Shown: positions 1 through 11,190, counted from the stretch's first letter. The stretch: DNA of 64,000 bases from Cristatella mucedo (GCA_009760855.2 WPIO01000001.1:1269501-1333500), one strand, 5' to 3'. Numbers and translations are program-made. The notes: generated by a model from the letters alone, not told the origin.

Positions 1-589
1 GCTTGACTGGTAGCCAGTGCAGGTCGGCGAAAAGTGGTGTGATGTGGCAACTGCGACGCCCACGACAGACAAGCCTAGCTGCCCAGTTTTGCACCGGCTG
101 TAATCGCCTGATTGCACATGCCGGTATGCCAGCAAGCAGTGAGTTACAGAAGTCAAGACTGGATGTCACAAATGCATGGACCAAATTAGAAGTGGTATCT
201 AAACAAACCCAATTTTTAGCCATGTTATGTAGCTGAAAGTAGGCAGACCTGATTGTGGAGCTGGTGTGGTCGTCTAACGAGAGGTCACTTTGGAACATGA
301 CACCTAGATTTCGAGCTGATTCAGCAGGTGATATGCTGGCAGAGCCAATTTTGAGCGTCAGCCTTTCCAATTGGCGAATCACACTGGGTTTGCCCATAAC
401 TAGTAAGTTAGTTTTATCATCGTTTAGTTTTAGAAAATTTGCTGCCATCCACGTGCGGATGTCATCAATGCATGCAGCAAGTGAGTTGAGAGAATTCGAG
501 GTGCTCGAAGGCTGGGAGGAATCAAAGCAAAGGTACAACTGAGTATCATCCGCATAGAATTGAAAGCTTAGATTTTGCTTGGCAATCAC

Positions 590-637
<48 letters not shown>

Positions 638-1113
638 AAACCGTGAAAAGAACCGGACCTAGCACTGAGCCCTGAGGTACCCCATATTTCAGAGGTACCT
701 CAGATGATCTTTGTCCATTCACGTCAATACTCTGGAGTCTCCCACTGAGATACGACCTGAACCTCTGCATAACAGTGCCTGTAATGCCCAGGTGGGATGA
801 GAGGCGCTCTAGAAGAACTTGGTGATCGATAGTATCAAAAGCTGCCGAAAGATCGAGCAAAACAAGTAGAGATACTCTACCCATGCCTCCATTCCTAAGA
901 AGGTCGCTTTATACCCTAAGCAATGCCGACTCTGTGGAGTGATTAGCTCTAAAGCCAGACTGGAACTTACTAGCAAGGGTTAAAGTTTCAAGATATTTGT
1001 TCAGCTGGTCCGCCACGATCCGTTCCAGTGTCTTTGATAGGAACTGTAGAAGGGAGACTGGGCGGTAGTTGCTCAAGTTCTGTTGTTTTAGTTTCGCCAG
1101 AGTCGCTTTCTTG
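1..1113 (-). mobile_element. LINE fragment (CR1/L2-like), reverse transcriptase part
   Basis: Read on the minus strand, this encodes the reverse transcriptase of the LINE family that recurs through the window. Motif A (FDTIDH) and motif B (GVPQGSVLGP) are visible at about 680-840. The C-terminal region (LVHAFVTS, FADLHWLPVKQ) runs to the window edge. Similarity starts near 1113 and is lost beyond it, so the copy is 5'-truncated or broken there; its 3' end lies outside the window. The frame is interrupted just after motif B by a GA/CT microsatellite, and the piece that follows is in other frames, so this is a dead copy. Assignment to the CR1/L2 group rests on motif style only. Confidence 0.88.
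593..634. repeat. (GA)n microsatellite inside the LINE
   Basis: About 21 uninterrupted AG units lie exactly where other copies of this LINE read TACTCTCCCTCTTGCTG on the sense strand (for example 41438 and 56775). The array looks like an expansion of that short CT-rich coding segment. Confidence 0.95.
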
Positions 1114-3010
1114 AGAGCCTTGCACCGACCATCACTATGCCTGTGACAATGTCCAATGACATGAAGTCTGATGTCAAAATAAGCAACATATTAAGGCTGC
1201 GTCTGAATATTTTTAGCAGCACACATTTTAATGCGGCAATATTGGTTGTAGCTCTCCCCATTCGTGATGCTCAGGCTTTGAATTCATCCCACCTGCAACT
1301 CCTTCAGTGCAGCAGCAGCAGCAGTCCTAGTGCAAGTCGCGAGCCGGCAAAGGCCGCGGCCGAAATCGATGCGAAGTCAGTAGGGGTATTTCAAAAGTTT
1401 TGTTGCTTCCATTTGCTCGTCTGACTGCTTCTCGCTAGTGGGGGCTCGTGCCATTGACGGGCTCGGTAAGCTGCTTCAGTGCAGCTGAAATCGGCGCAGT
1501 TTTTTTCGGTACACGCCCTGAAGGCCCTGAGCGAATTTCTACAGCTCTTGTCGTGGCAGCAGCAGCAGCAGCAGCAGTGGGATTTGACGGTGGAACGGCG
1601 CCAGGGCGAGCACTGGCTTGACAAGACAATGCGTCGGCTCTCTCGTCAAACGAGCGGCGGCGGCCACCGCACGACTAGCGCGACCGACCGCAGGTCTAAG
1701 CAGACGAGCGGAGTGCCGGACTTGCCATTGAGCTAAGAGCATGGCTTGCAGCAGCTGCCTCCGCCATGCACAGGACCCGTGGACTGGGCACAGGGAGCGC
1801 AGGGCTGCACGAGCCCGAGCCGATCCGATCAGCACAGAAAATACAGCCACTCCGGAGTCGCACGGTCTCTTCGTCTGAGCAGGCTTCTGCAACGTCGATT
1901 CGATGGCAGCGGCCAAAACTGCACTCGCAGATTGATCATCTGACTCTTCAGTGGTGCCGGGGCATTATTTTTATGCCACGATTCGCTGCCGCATGCATGA
2001 TTCCGAGTCGTCCTCCTGCTTAGTAATCGAAGACAGCGTAGCGCTTGTTGGTCACTCTTTGCCGTCAGTTGCCTAGCATCGTTTTGTAGGCGTTGCTGAC
2101 TTCAAAAATGCTCGTTGCTATGCTTTTATGCTTAACAAGATTGGCGCTACCTTGAAAATTGCAAAAATTGCTACTGATAATTATTGAGGAAGTAATCACA
2201 CGGCTGGGTATTGGGAATAACACAAACAAATGTGTGCAGCATTGCAGAGCAATTATAGTGAAATCCTACATGTAATATAATGCAGGAACTGAGCCGCCAA
2301 TCTCCGTGTTCTAGTCGTATGAGGAATTTTGTCACGGGTCCACAAACAGAACTAAAGCAATCTTGTCTAAATAAGGCTGCAGATTCAACCATTTTCTTCA
2401 AAAGAACAGTACAGAAACTAAACTTGTGCTCATTCAGTGATTTTTCATAGTGTTATTAGGCGCAGTTATTCAGATATAGAATTACAAGCTCATCATTAAA
2501 TACCTGCTATCTGAAAATTACTTTCGATTTAGTTATTTTAGGCACTCGTTCAACAGCGTGTGAATTATTGCTGCTGCGGTGCTGCAAAGTAGCTTCGCAT
2601 CAGTGCACCTGTCTGCGCCAGAGCGGCTCAGACAATTCGATAGCAATGCCTAAACCTGCTACTCGCTAAAAGTACGTCGAGGCGCCAGCTAGCCCACTGT
2701 CGGTCAGGATGTGCAAGAGCTAGCACCATTTACACTATCCGCAGCACGAAAAAATAATTTAGTTCCCGAGCCTATGCATCGCGTTCATTATGTATTGACA
2801 AGATCCTATTAGGCACATAATTTCTGAAGAAGTCGCATTGCTCGAAGTTGTGAAACTGTAAGATTCAGCTGGGAAGTACCATGGAATTTCTATCCTCACC
2901 TTTTTGGGCATGCCTATAAAAGTAATTCCAAACACGAAGACCAATCGAAGCCTGACACATTACTACCGAAATTACTGCACGCAAAATGAGTAGGCTCTTC
3001 TAGATAGACA
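1114..3010. other. No recognised gene; short CAG tracts
   Basis: Moderately GC-rich DNA to about 2000, then AT-richer. It holds two short CAG/CTG tracts (1308-1324 and 1556-1577). Open frames here are short and overlap on both strands. The one segment with some exon character is 2171-2401 on the minus strand (see findings). No domain is recognisable. Confidence 0.5.
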
Positions 3011-3037
3011 GCGTGAGATCTTGTCGGTTGTTTGTTT

Positions 3038-3131
3038 TGTTTTCTCTGTCTCTTTATCTCTCTGTCTCTGTTTCTGTCTCTCTGTCTCTGTCTGTCTGTC
3101 TGTCTGTCTCCTCTCTCCTCTCTCTCTCTCA
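3038..3131. repeat. Compound (TCTG)n/(CT)n simple repeat
   Basis: Irregular runs of TCTCTG, TCTG and CT units. The short ORFs on both strands through it are low-complexity artefacts (Ser/Leu/Val or Arg/Asp/Gln strings). Confidence 0.95.
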
Positions 3132-3439
3132 CTGTACAACCCATGCTGGTGAGCTGCTGTGCAGTAACTGTAGCTGCTTTTCGGTAACCAGGCGGCTAGG
3201 CGCCGGCTAGATTACTTCTGCATAAGGCGACGAACACAAGCTCCTCAAACGACGATTCCCTCACGGAGGAACTTTATGAATCCGGTTGAAAAGGACGTCC
3301 ATGTCGTAAGAGATGAGTGGCAACGAGTGGCTTCGCTTCAATGCTCTCTTCTGCGACACGCCGAGTTCGGCCAACGGTTGTCAGCAGCAGAGCGATGCAC
3401 ATGACCGTCCGCTCGCTGCAACCGCAGTTAGGATATGCC

Positions 3440-3585
3440 GATTATGTTATATTAGTATTTAGTATATTATATTATATTATATATATATATATTATATTAT
3501 ATTATATTAGTAGTATATAGTATATTTAGTTATTTGTTATATTAGTATTATATTAGTATATGATTATGTTATATTAGTTAGGATA
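3440..3585. repeat. AT-rich TATATTAG-type tandem repeat
   Basis: Repeated TATATTAGTAT-like units with a pure TA core near 3478-3492. The phrase GTTAGGATATGCCGATTA occurs on both sides (3427 and 3576), so the array is flanked by a short direct repeat. Confidence 0.8.
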
Positions 3586-4680
3586 TGCCGATTAGCCGAG
3601 TAGCAGCCCTAGCGGGCACCGCGTGGCAACAGTTTCGTCTTGGATGAAGCTCGTGCGGGCGAGCGAGTCCGCCAAAAAAAAGTTATTTCTTGTCTCGCAC
3701 GCTGCTTCCATTTTGCGCTCCTTTGACAATCAAGTGAGTCTTCTGATTTCGAGGTCCTCAGAACTGGACAGCAAGTTAAAAGCTGCGGCTTATGACTGAC
3801 GTTAACGCCTCTAGATTCTTTCGTGCTGAATGCATGTGTAGAAATTTGGTGTGAGACGTCACGTTCTCTTCGTCGTCCTATGCAGTATAGGTGCCATTTC
3901 TGCTGCCAGGCATACGTGCGAGTATTGGGAAGTGATCGAGTACTTCGCTGAAAATGGCATTTTGTGGAAATGAAGGTTAAAAAAGTAATGATGAAATATA
4001 GTGAGGTCATCTAATCCAGTCACTCACTAATTTCCTGCTCCTATTATGATGAATAGCTACAGATGAATCTGTTTTGCTTAGCATTCCAGGCGCCCAGTGG
4101 CAGAGCAAGAGGCAGGAAGAATTCACCCCCCCCCCCCGTAGTGAGGTCAGCGACCGGGGCCGCCTCTATTCCTATGCCACCCAGCGACGAAATTATGGCC
4201 CATTTACACTTCCTGAGCAACCGCCGACTTGAAGACGAGTAAGCATTCTAACTGAGCACCGTTATGCTTTTAGTAATTTCATGTTTCACCCATTTGATAT
4301 GAACATTTTGCGGGTCTCGTAGATTTTCATGAAAATATAGAATTCCTGGCTCCGCTTCTGCCGGCACTAAAGTGAAAATGCGTTTTCTGGATCGCGGGTA
4401 CTTTGAGTGCATATTCGTACGAGATTCACTTAATATTAATAGCCAAGGCTCCTACCAGCTGCCGGGCCTGAGAGCATTCACGTGTGCTTTTGCAGGCTTG
4501 TTAAAGCGTGATGCAGTGAATTACATTAAATCTTCGCTTTTGCATCTCTTGCAGTGTGTTCTAATACGCCAGGGTATATCTTAGGATATCATTCGGTGCT
4601 GTACAAGCGATCCCTCGTTAGTATTCAAATCAGTTTCGGATAGTATCGTCCAGGTCCTCCAGCCATCTCTCTCATGATAG
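3586..4680. other. No recognised gene
   Basis: Mixed-composition DNA with a short poly-C run near 4128-4138. Short ORFs (for example 4372-4584 plus, 3609-4010 minus) have no recognisable domain or splice framing. Confidence 0.45.
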
Positions 4681-5995
4681 TGTAACGCCGAAGGCTCGGC
4701 GGGGTAAGCTTGACCTGCCGCTTACCTAGCGGCGTAGCCTATCGCCTAATGCCGTTCGGTGCGCGCCTACGCACAATAAGCTGGCCGCCACGAAACGAGC
4801 GTTTCTGGCACTGACCTGCCTACCGTTACTAAAGGGGGTCGTGAGTCCGCGGCGTGAATTGGAAGCGAGACACACAGATTGGGGATTTTACTGAACTTTA
4901 TTCGCAAGCACACAAAGTCGCTGCGCGTCTAGTTCAGCTTTATCTCCACACTCCTCGCACGTTCTCAGCTACACTAACACTCTTGCGGAGGGAATACTCC
5001 TCCACACTAAGCGCGACCCGGACCCTAAACCCTAACCGGTGAACTAGGAATCCGTTCCTGCCTGTGCCGAGGGAATACCCCAACTTAAACACTCTAGCGG
5101 AGGGAATACTTCTCCACACTGAAGTGCGAACCGGAGTCTAAACCCTACCCGGAGAACTAGAACTCGGTTTCCGACAGTGCGGCAGGAATACTCCACACAC
5201 GCCAACTCAAGCACTCCTGCGGAAATACTTCTCCACACTGAAGCGCGACCCGGAGCCTAAACCCTACCCGGTGAACTAGAGCTCCACACACGCCAACTAC
5301 GCCTAGCTCGCGCCGGCAAATCCCTATGCCGAGACCACGTGCTAGCGCGCACACACACGACACAAAAGAAACACAAAACACGAAAGAACACACAAAATGC
5401 CAGCTCGGGCGCGATACGACCGTATTCGGTGGGGTTCCACCGAATCCTCCTAGTGTTGTCTCGTCTCGTTCCGTCAATCGCCGGCGAACAGCCCGCCCTC
5501 CTCCCTCGCTTTCAGAGAAACGAGTGCGACGGCGTCGAAGCCGGACCAAAGACAAAAAGACACGAGGCCAAGAGCGAGCGTCGCTCGACTCTTAAATACC
5601 TAGCAGGAACAGTGGGCAAGAGCTTAGTGGTATTGGGCCCGGACACCTTGGCCCATTACAGAAGGAATTATTACCGTCCCCAGGCCACTGGAAGAGCACC
5701 TGCGTCCAGCTTGAATGGCGAATGGGTTCCAGAAGATTCTTTCTTGGAAAGAGGGAAGGCGGGGGTTGACAGGCCAGCCAACATCTATCAGCAGCTTCCG
5801 CGAGTATCGGACCAATTCTAAAGGCCGAATCGCCGCCGCTCGTCTCAGAGCTTCCTGGCCTGCTCCTAAGCGCTTCCTCTCTAACCGCACTGACGCTCCT
5901 CTCTGGCTCACTGCTCCAGGACAAAGGGGCTCTAGCCCGCCGCCGAACAGCTCTTGTTCGCGCTAAAATTCAGCCAAAGCCAGCAGGGCGCTACA
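4681..5995 (-). mobile_element. Solo LTR, family 1, copy 1 (minus orientation)
   Basis: A 1315-bp unit running TGTAACGCC to GGCGCTACA, with the TG...CA termini of an LTR. It is flanked by perfect 4-bp duplications, ATAG at 4677-4680 and ATAG at 5996-5999. It matches the segment at 28705-29988 in opposite orientation. Read on the minus strand it has a TATA-like TATTTAAG (5591-5598) and an AATAAA signal (4897-4902) in the right order for U3-R-U5. No gag-pol or second LTR is attached, so it is a solo LTR left by recombination. A 4-bp duplication suits Ty3/gypsy, but the family is not proven because no internal region is present. Confidence 0.9.
4970..5290. repeat. Tandem subrepeats inside the solo LTR
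   Basis: Roughly 110-120-bp units, nearly three of them, each with GGAGGGAATACT, TCCACACT, a CCCGGA..CTAAACCCTA block and GTGAACTAG. The LTR copy at 28.7-30.0 kb has a different version of the array (29380-29700), with a TATTTGGGTCGTTTCC insert per unit, so the array varies between copies. Confidence 0.8.
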
Positions 5996-5999
5996 ATAG

Positions 6000-7030
6000 C
6001 GCTCACGATAGTGACAGTCCTCCGAACTCGGTGCAGACTCGGAACAGACATCCCTATGGTTTGGGCTGCTACGTTACAAGATCTTGGGATAGAGCCGAAT
6101 CGGCTGATTGTCAAGAAGTAGGACGTGCTCCGATTGTAAGCCTCCTAATTGTACCGACAGAATTATTGAAACCTCGTGGCGTGTCGCAAATGCTAGCAGG
6201 GAAGCATTAATGGCCGGCGATAGTACGTTCGAGTTTATGCAGGCGTTCAGAGCAAGTCCCATTTATGGAATCTGTATGCCTTTTTGGCCACGAATTCACC
6301 CACAGCTACATAAAATACCCGTCTTTACTGTTCCGTGGTCGGTAGCAGCAACTAGAGGGATTGGGACTTATTCACAACTCACCTTATATTTCTTATAGTA
6401 GTTTTTAAAAGAGACTAACGGTTGAAGCCCCCTTTTCATGCATCTCGTGGGACATGCTCTCCTTCCTATGCACCTAATGCTGCCTGTAGACGAAAAGTGT
6501 CAAGCTGGGGTCGACCGTAAGGTCCTGGATCATCAGATGATGCTGATGATGCTATGAGATCAGATGATGATGATGGTGGAGAGGCTAATGAGGATCAGCT
6601 ACCAGCGTCTGCCGAACGGATGAGCAGACGGCGACAACCAACTGAAACGACCATTATACGGCCACTAGGAAACCCTTGATCTTGTCAGAGGCTATTATGT
6701 GAACTTATGACGTGGCTCAGCAGTCTTAAACGGCATGCACCGAGCGTTATTGCAGTATATTACCAGTAGACACCAAAGGCAGCCCAGGCAGAGTCCGATC
6801 GTGAGCTGTCCCTTGCTCAGCAGAGCAACACAAGATGAGACAAAATGCACTTAGATTATTAGCGTCTCGCATTCCCTTTGGCGCTGCTGATCTTTGAAGC
6901 TGCCGGCTTGCATTGGCCAGCATGGAAGCAAGCATTGTCTGGTGAGGAGGAGAGCTGTTAAGTCCACAAGATTGACCCATGAGGGGCTTAACATCGCGCT
7001 AATAAATAAAAAAAATAGTAGCTGATTTAA
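6000..7030. other. No recognised gene; GATGAT tract
   Basis: Contains an imperfect GATGAT simple repeat at about 6534-6578. ORFs are short and overlap on both strands. I see no domain or splice-framed exon. Confidence 0.45.
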
Positions 7031-7034
7031 CAGC

Positions 7035-7190
7035 CTTCTTGGTACAGAGATAGAAGAGCCTTTATGGCTATCACCGCTGCTACCAGCTGCAATACAGGAT
7101 CGCCCACCACAAGATTCGAACACACGACCTTGGGACCGAGGTCGTGAAAAGCTGCCACGTTACCTAGTGTGTTATCGCGGCTCACCAACA
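7035..7190 (-). mobile_element. tRNA-derived SINE, family 2, copy 1
   Basis: On the minus strand this reads GGTGAGCCGCGATAACAC (A-box region, 7170-7187) followed about 50 bases later by AGGTCGTGTGTTCGAATC (B box, 7113-7130). That is the spacing of a pol III internal promoter. The same head recurs in minus orientation at 61.3 kb as GGTGAGCCGTGATGGCACAG, closer to the likely consensus. It cannot fold as an intact tRNA. The downstream boundary (about 7035) is approximate. Confidence 0.65.
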
Positions 7191-7239
7191 TTGGCATTGC
7201 CACTTTAATTGACGTCGCCCGCAGAGAATCGATTTTCAA

Positions 7240-8400
7240 TAGTTGCGACTACAGTTCACGAGGATCGTCGTTTTCAGCCAGCTCAAAACATATGAAAGTA
7301 CTTTTTCGTGACTGTTTTGATTAATAAAATCACGCCGATTTCTTACCATCGTAATTCGTACCGATGCTAGTAGGTATCAACAATCGTTTAGACGTGCTGC
7401 TAGCATGCTGCTTTAATAGAAAATGAACCTGCGAAAAACGACATCTTTTAAACTTTTCAATTTTCCAAGAATTGTTTTTCAACGATTGAGATTATTGAAC
7501 TAGCCATCGAAAACAAGCTTGTGTATAGTTGCTTATCATGCTGAGGCTTTTCAGGCAAGCAAAAACTCGGTTTATTTAACTATTTGAGTTTGCAATTTCG
7601 ATTCGCTGCGAAGGTATTCTCTTTATCAATAGAAGGAAAGGCTTAAGAGGAATTTCAATACCCACTTTCATTCAGCTGACCACATATACTCAACCGACGT
7701 CGCATCAATCCACTTTCAGCAACGGAGCATTGCAAAAAATAGGGGAAGCTTGGAAACAAGTCTGACAATAAAACTAGTTAGCTCATTTGCGCCGCTGCGA
7801 CTGGATTATTGCTGATCCTGTCATTCCGGACTCCCAGCCTATGCCCTTGTAGCCGAGTTCACGGATACTAGCCTATTCCCGCTAGGGCCCCCTACTATCT
7901 GAGCCCATTCTCGGTCGTTATGCAGGACCCCCCCCCCCGGCAACAATAGTTCAAGGGTGATCGGCCGGGTACACAACACTTCATATAATACACGCGCATG
8001 CGCTACACAAAGGGGGACTACGCAAGTCTACATGGAGGCTTCTACACGCAGTAAACTATCGGGGGAGGGGGCGAGATAACGCTGCAAGCTCGCACAAACG
8101 TGTCAGTTGCTCAATTGGCTTCCCGAGTCCCGCCGTTGCACCGGCTGCATTCCAAGAGTACAAGCGTACGCCGTCAAGGAGTCGGCGTGTACCCCAATCG
8201 AGAGATTCCGCCGAAAGAGAAAAAACACGCTGTCCCCAGTTCCGTTCCTCGGACCTGTGGGAACTGACGCCAGGCTTTGCTCATCCGGGGCTAGGCGGCA
8301 CCTAGCTTGACATATCGAATGTCAATGGGTCAGCCTACACTAGGGTACATCCTTAATCGTTTGCAACCAGGTAACGAACAGCTGCTCGGCCGTTCTGTCG
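7240..8400. other. No recognised gene
   Basis: AT-rich to about 7830, then GC-richer with a poly-C run at about 7928-7938 and G-rich tracts near 8040-8075. The sharp composition change at about 7840 could mark another element, but I see no paired termini or duplications to define one. Confidence 0.4.
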
Positions 8401-8439
8401 TCAACGGCATAGCTCCCATGTCACACCTCTACTGTCTAA

Positions 8440-9030
8440 GTTTCTCTGGTTCACTATTGATCATCGAGTAGATTTCGTGATCCTCAGTCTACCCCATAAG
8501 TCATTTCACTCACTTGTGCACTGGCCATACTTTAACCTAACAAATCTCCTGGCTTCTTCCGTGTGTTCTGGTAGCAACAGGTCTTGAGCATCTTGTCATG
8601 TCAACGTCCACTGCTCTAAGTTGAAATTTGTTTGGCGATTGAGCCTCCAGCTCGCAAGCACCGAAAGTCTGGAACTTGCTAACGGCTTGGTCTCTACCTG
8701 CAATTAACTTGAATCTTTAAAGGCTTAACTAAACGCATCTTTCCGCTCAGGTTTCCCTTTGCCCTTGCGAAGTTATGTTTTGTTCCCACGTGCATATGCC
8801 TGTTTACCTGTGGATACTAAATTCATGTTACTAGCCAGGGAAGTTTTAAACATTAGCCTTGAGTGTCTTCATCTTCTACTTACGCATTCTAGCGTAAGTA
8901 TGATACTTGTTTGATTTTCCCTGCTTGATATTGAAGATATCCGTCGACATTGGATACCAATTCTCTCGCGAGTTGTAAAGCGCCTATGTGCACATAGACA
9001 GGGTTCTGTAAGGGCACTATACTAAGGCTG
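8440..9030 (+). mobile_element. Old LINE relic, C-terminal and 3' end
   Basis: Degenerate plus-strand match to the family's RT (TTGATCATCGAG resembling the TIDH motif), then to the C-terminal 'P-K-x-W-N-L' segment near 8660-8690. It ends in a worn version of the tail (TTGTAAAGCGCCTATG at about 8975). Many substitutions make the boundaries approximate. It is older than the other copies. Confidence 0.5.
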
Positions 9031-9194
9031 TATCATTCTTGTAATGCCACTTGGAGCTTGGACAAAACCTTACCGATTGGAGCTCTCGCCCGGAAGTATA
9101 AACACAAACAATTGGCTGGATTGAGAATGGCTGTGTCCTATATCTATAAAGCCGCAGGAGAAAAGCTATTGCCTTAATTCTGCGAAATCCCTTA

Positions 9195-9545
9195 TGTCTA
9201 ATCGCCCCATGGTAAGGGGTGGCATGCACAGGGTCAGCATGCGAGTGTGGTTAGCAGCAGCATGCATAGTGTCAACACTAAAATGCACATCAAGGACGAA
9301 TCACAGAGATCCACTAAATGCTGTGATAAATAGGTGCGTTTTAGCTTCTTTTTAAATGTGGTCGTCAAGTCGGGGGATGCCGTGACGCAAGTCGGGAGCG
9401 AGTTCCAGGCTTTTGGAACATTCGAACAAATGCACGGTCTCCAAAGGATTTGAGGTTTGTAGGAAGTATAGGTAAACAGCTAGATCCCGAAAAGCGGGCG
9501 GTAAGATGCTTGGTCTGGTTGGTTTGGAGTCGATCTGATTGGCAG
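9195..9545 (-). mobile_element. LINE 3' part (C-terminus and 3' UTR)
   Basis: Minus-strand match to the C-terminal residues 'PKAWNSLPTCVR' and the 3' UTR of the family (GGTGGCATGCACAGGGTCAGCATGC). It lacks the (ATT)n tail, so it is truncated at that end. At 9546 it abuts the gypsy LTR, so the LTR element may have landed in it, although the missing LINE half is not found at 13021. Confidence 0.85.
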
Positions 9546-9826
9546 TGTTGCGTGGTGTCACCAGCGGCGGCTGTTCTAGTGGCAGTCTCACGGCCGCAGC
9601 GGGCGCTCGTGCACGGTAAACGAGACTCTCCTTCATTGCTCTCAACAACGGGCACATACATGTGAGTGTTCGGATCAATCGCAGCAGACGACACGAAATA
9701 TAACCTGCATTACTGGCCCGACGCTTCGCTGCTTCAATGGCCTTCACCCTTTGGCCACTTGTGAGGCGTGTGCATCAGCTTCCGGCGCTTCGCTGATTGC
9801 AGCAGAAGCCGAAGGCGCACGGCGCA
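9546..9826 (-). repeat. Probable 3' LTR of the gypsy relic
   Basis: Starts TGTTGCGTGG and ends GGCGCA on the plus strand. It is preceded on the element's sense strand by a purine-rich tract (ATGGGGGGCGGAAGG, 9829-9843). It shares ordered blocks with 12756-13020 (TCTAGTGG / AGTCTCAC / ACTCTCCTTC) but is diverged from it. Boundaries are inferred. Confidence 0.55.
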
Positions 9827-9849
9827 GGCCTTCCGCCCCCCATAGATAT

Positions 9850-11190
9850 ATAGAATGTCAATAAATCGCACTGTCCGCCAGCCTGACCGGGTAGGCGGCG
9901 CTCGTGGCGCCCGAAACCCGCGTAGCCATCGGTTGCCCGGCGCTCTCGATTTCCTCCGAAGGCGCTGGCCCCGAGCCAGCAATCAAGGCCTGTCTCTCAG
10001 CATCTCGTTCGGGCTTGATGATCCACTCCAGGGTCTCGTCGAGAGTAGGCTCTTGTAGCCTTGGAACTCGCATCTTAACTTTATATATAGATGCACGACC
10101 TTCCGGTGGCTGGCGTCATTTATGATGCGCAAGGTGACCGGTCCCAGAACCGTTTCCACTCTCCAGCCTCCGAGCTATCGCGGTGCGAGCTTGTGCCACG
10201 GTCGGCTATCCCACAGCCACACCGGATCTCCGGGACGATATGCGGGTGGTGGCTTTGGTTGCCGCCGGCGCTACGCTTTTTCGGCACTTTGAGCCAGCTG
10301 CGCATCAACTAGCTCTCGGAATTCGGCGAGCTGTTCACTAAGCGAGTGGCTACACGCTGCAGGTGTAGTGCCTGCGTATTGTGCGCTCTCCGCAAGGTTA
10401 TCGAGGCACTGCGGCTCGCGGCTAAACATCAGCTCGAAGGGGCTATGGCCCGTAGCTTGATGCCGAGCCGTACGATACGCGAACAAAAGCAGTGGAAGAT
10501 ACTCTCCCACTGCCCGGCTGAGTGTAGACATGAGGTTCGCAGCATGGTAAGTAGTGTTCGGTTGGCTCTTTCTACCATGCCGTCGCCCTGTGGATGGTAA
10601 GGCGTCGTGCGCGTCGTGCGTATGCCGAAAGCCTTGCAGAGCAATTACTTCAGCCTCGAAATTGCTGCCACGGTCAGAATGCAGAAAGCGCGGCAAACCA
10701 AAACGAAAGAAAATGTTTAACAGGGCCATCCAAACTGTCTCCGCCGATGTGTCTCGCAAAGGCACGGCCTCGAGCCATTTCGTGAAGCTGTCCTGCAATA
10801 CCAGTAGGCTGACATGGCAACCTTCAAGATATCTACAGCTACCATGCCGAGCTGGTTTGGTCTAGTGGTTAAAGTGCTCGCCCAGACCAAGGTCTGACTG
10901 AGGTCGTGGGCTCGAGCCCCGAGGCATATGTGAAGTGCCTGAATAGAGATTAAGTTCTCTTGGGGCGCTATATAAATGAATTATATTATTATATTATTAT
11001 GTCCCACGGCTGTCCTACAGGTATCGGTACCAGCGGAGCGTTAGCGAGCTATGTCCCTTTAACCGATTGGCATACCTGACATGACCGACAATATCGCACG
11101 AGGTCTTGGCTCATATTGACCCAGTAAGCGTGGTCTCGTAGTCGGTCGTACGTCCGTTATACGCCTTGGTGACCGCTGTCGTTGTGATGT
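9850..11190 (-). pseudogene. Integrase remnant of the gypsy relic
   Basis: Minus-strand coding remnants give a full integrase in pieces. The H2C2 zinc-binding region (HxxxxH then YCRSCQVCQ) is at about 11060-11190. The first catalytic Asp lies in VAVDIL near 10838. The second is in FLHSDRGSNF near 10680 within the 10271-10798 ORF. The catalytic Glu is in GDGMVERANRT near 10570, in a different frame. An integrase C-terminal 'GDPVWLWD' segment is at about 10210-10240 and a 'KVVHLYKVKM' end near 10080. At least two frameshifts and a SINE insertion make it non-functional. Integrase joins element cDNA ends to chromosomal DNA. Confidence 0.85.
10846..11000 (+). mobile_element. tRNA-derived SINE, family 1, with LINE-like tail
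   Basis: The head has an A box (TGGTTTGGTCTAGTGG, 10853-10868) and a B box (GGGCTCGAGCC, 10909-10919) of a tRNA-derived pol III promoter. After a short body, 10944-10975 reads AGAGATTAAGTTCTCT then GGGGCGCTATATAAATG. This is almost the same as the 3' hairpin of the resident LINE (57869-57896), and it is followed by an (ATT)-rich tail. It sits inside gypsy integrase between codons for QPWD and VAVDIL with no coding sequence lost. No clear target duplication is visible. This is a SINE that appears to use the LINE's reverse transcriptase. Confidence 0.85.

Noticed and set aside
5326-5924. ORFs of 90-160 codons on both strands near 5.3-5.9 kb
   Set aside because: They lie wholly inside the solo LTR, with no recognisable domain, and do not correspond to a conserved frame in the second LTR.
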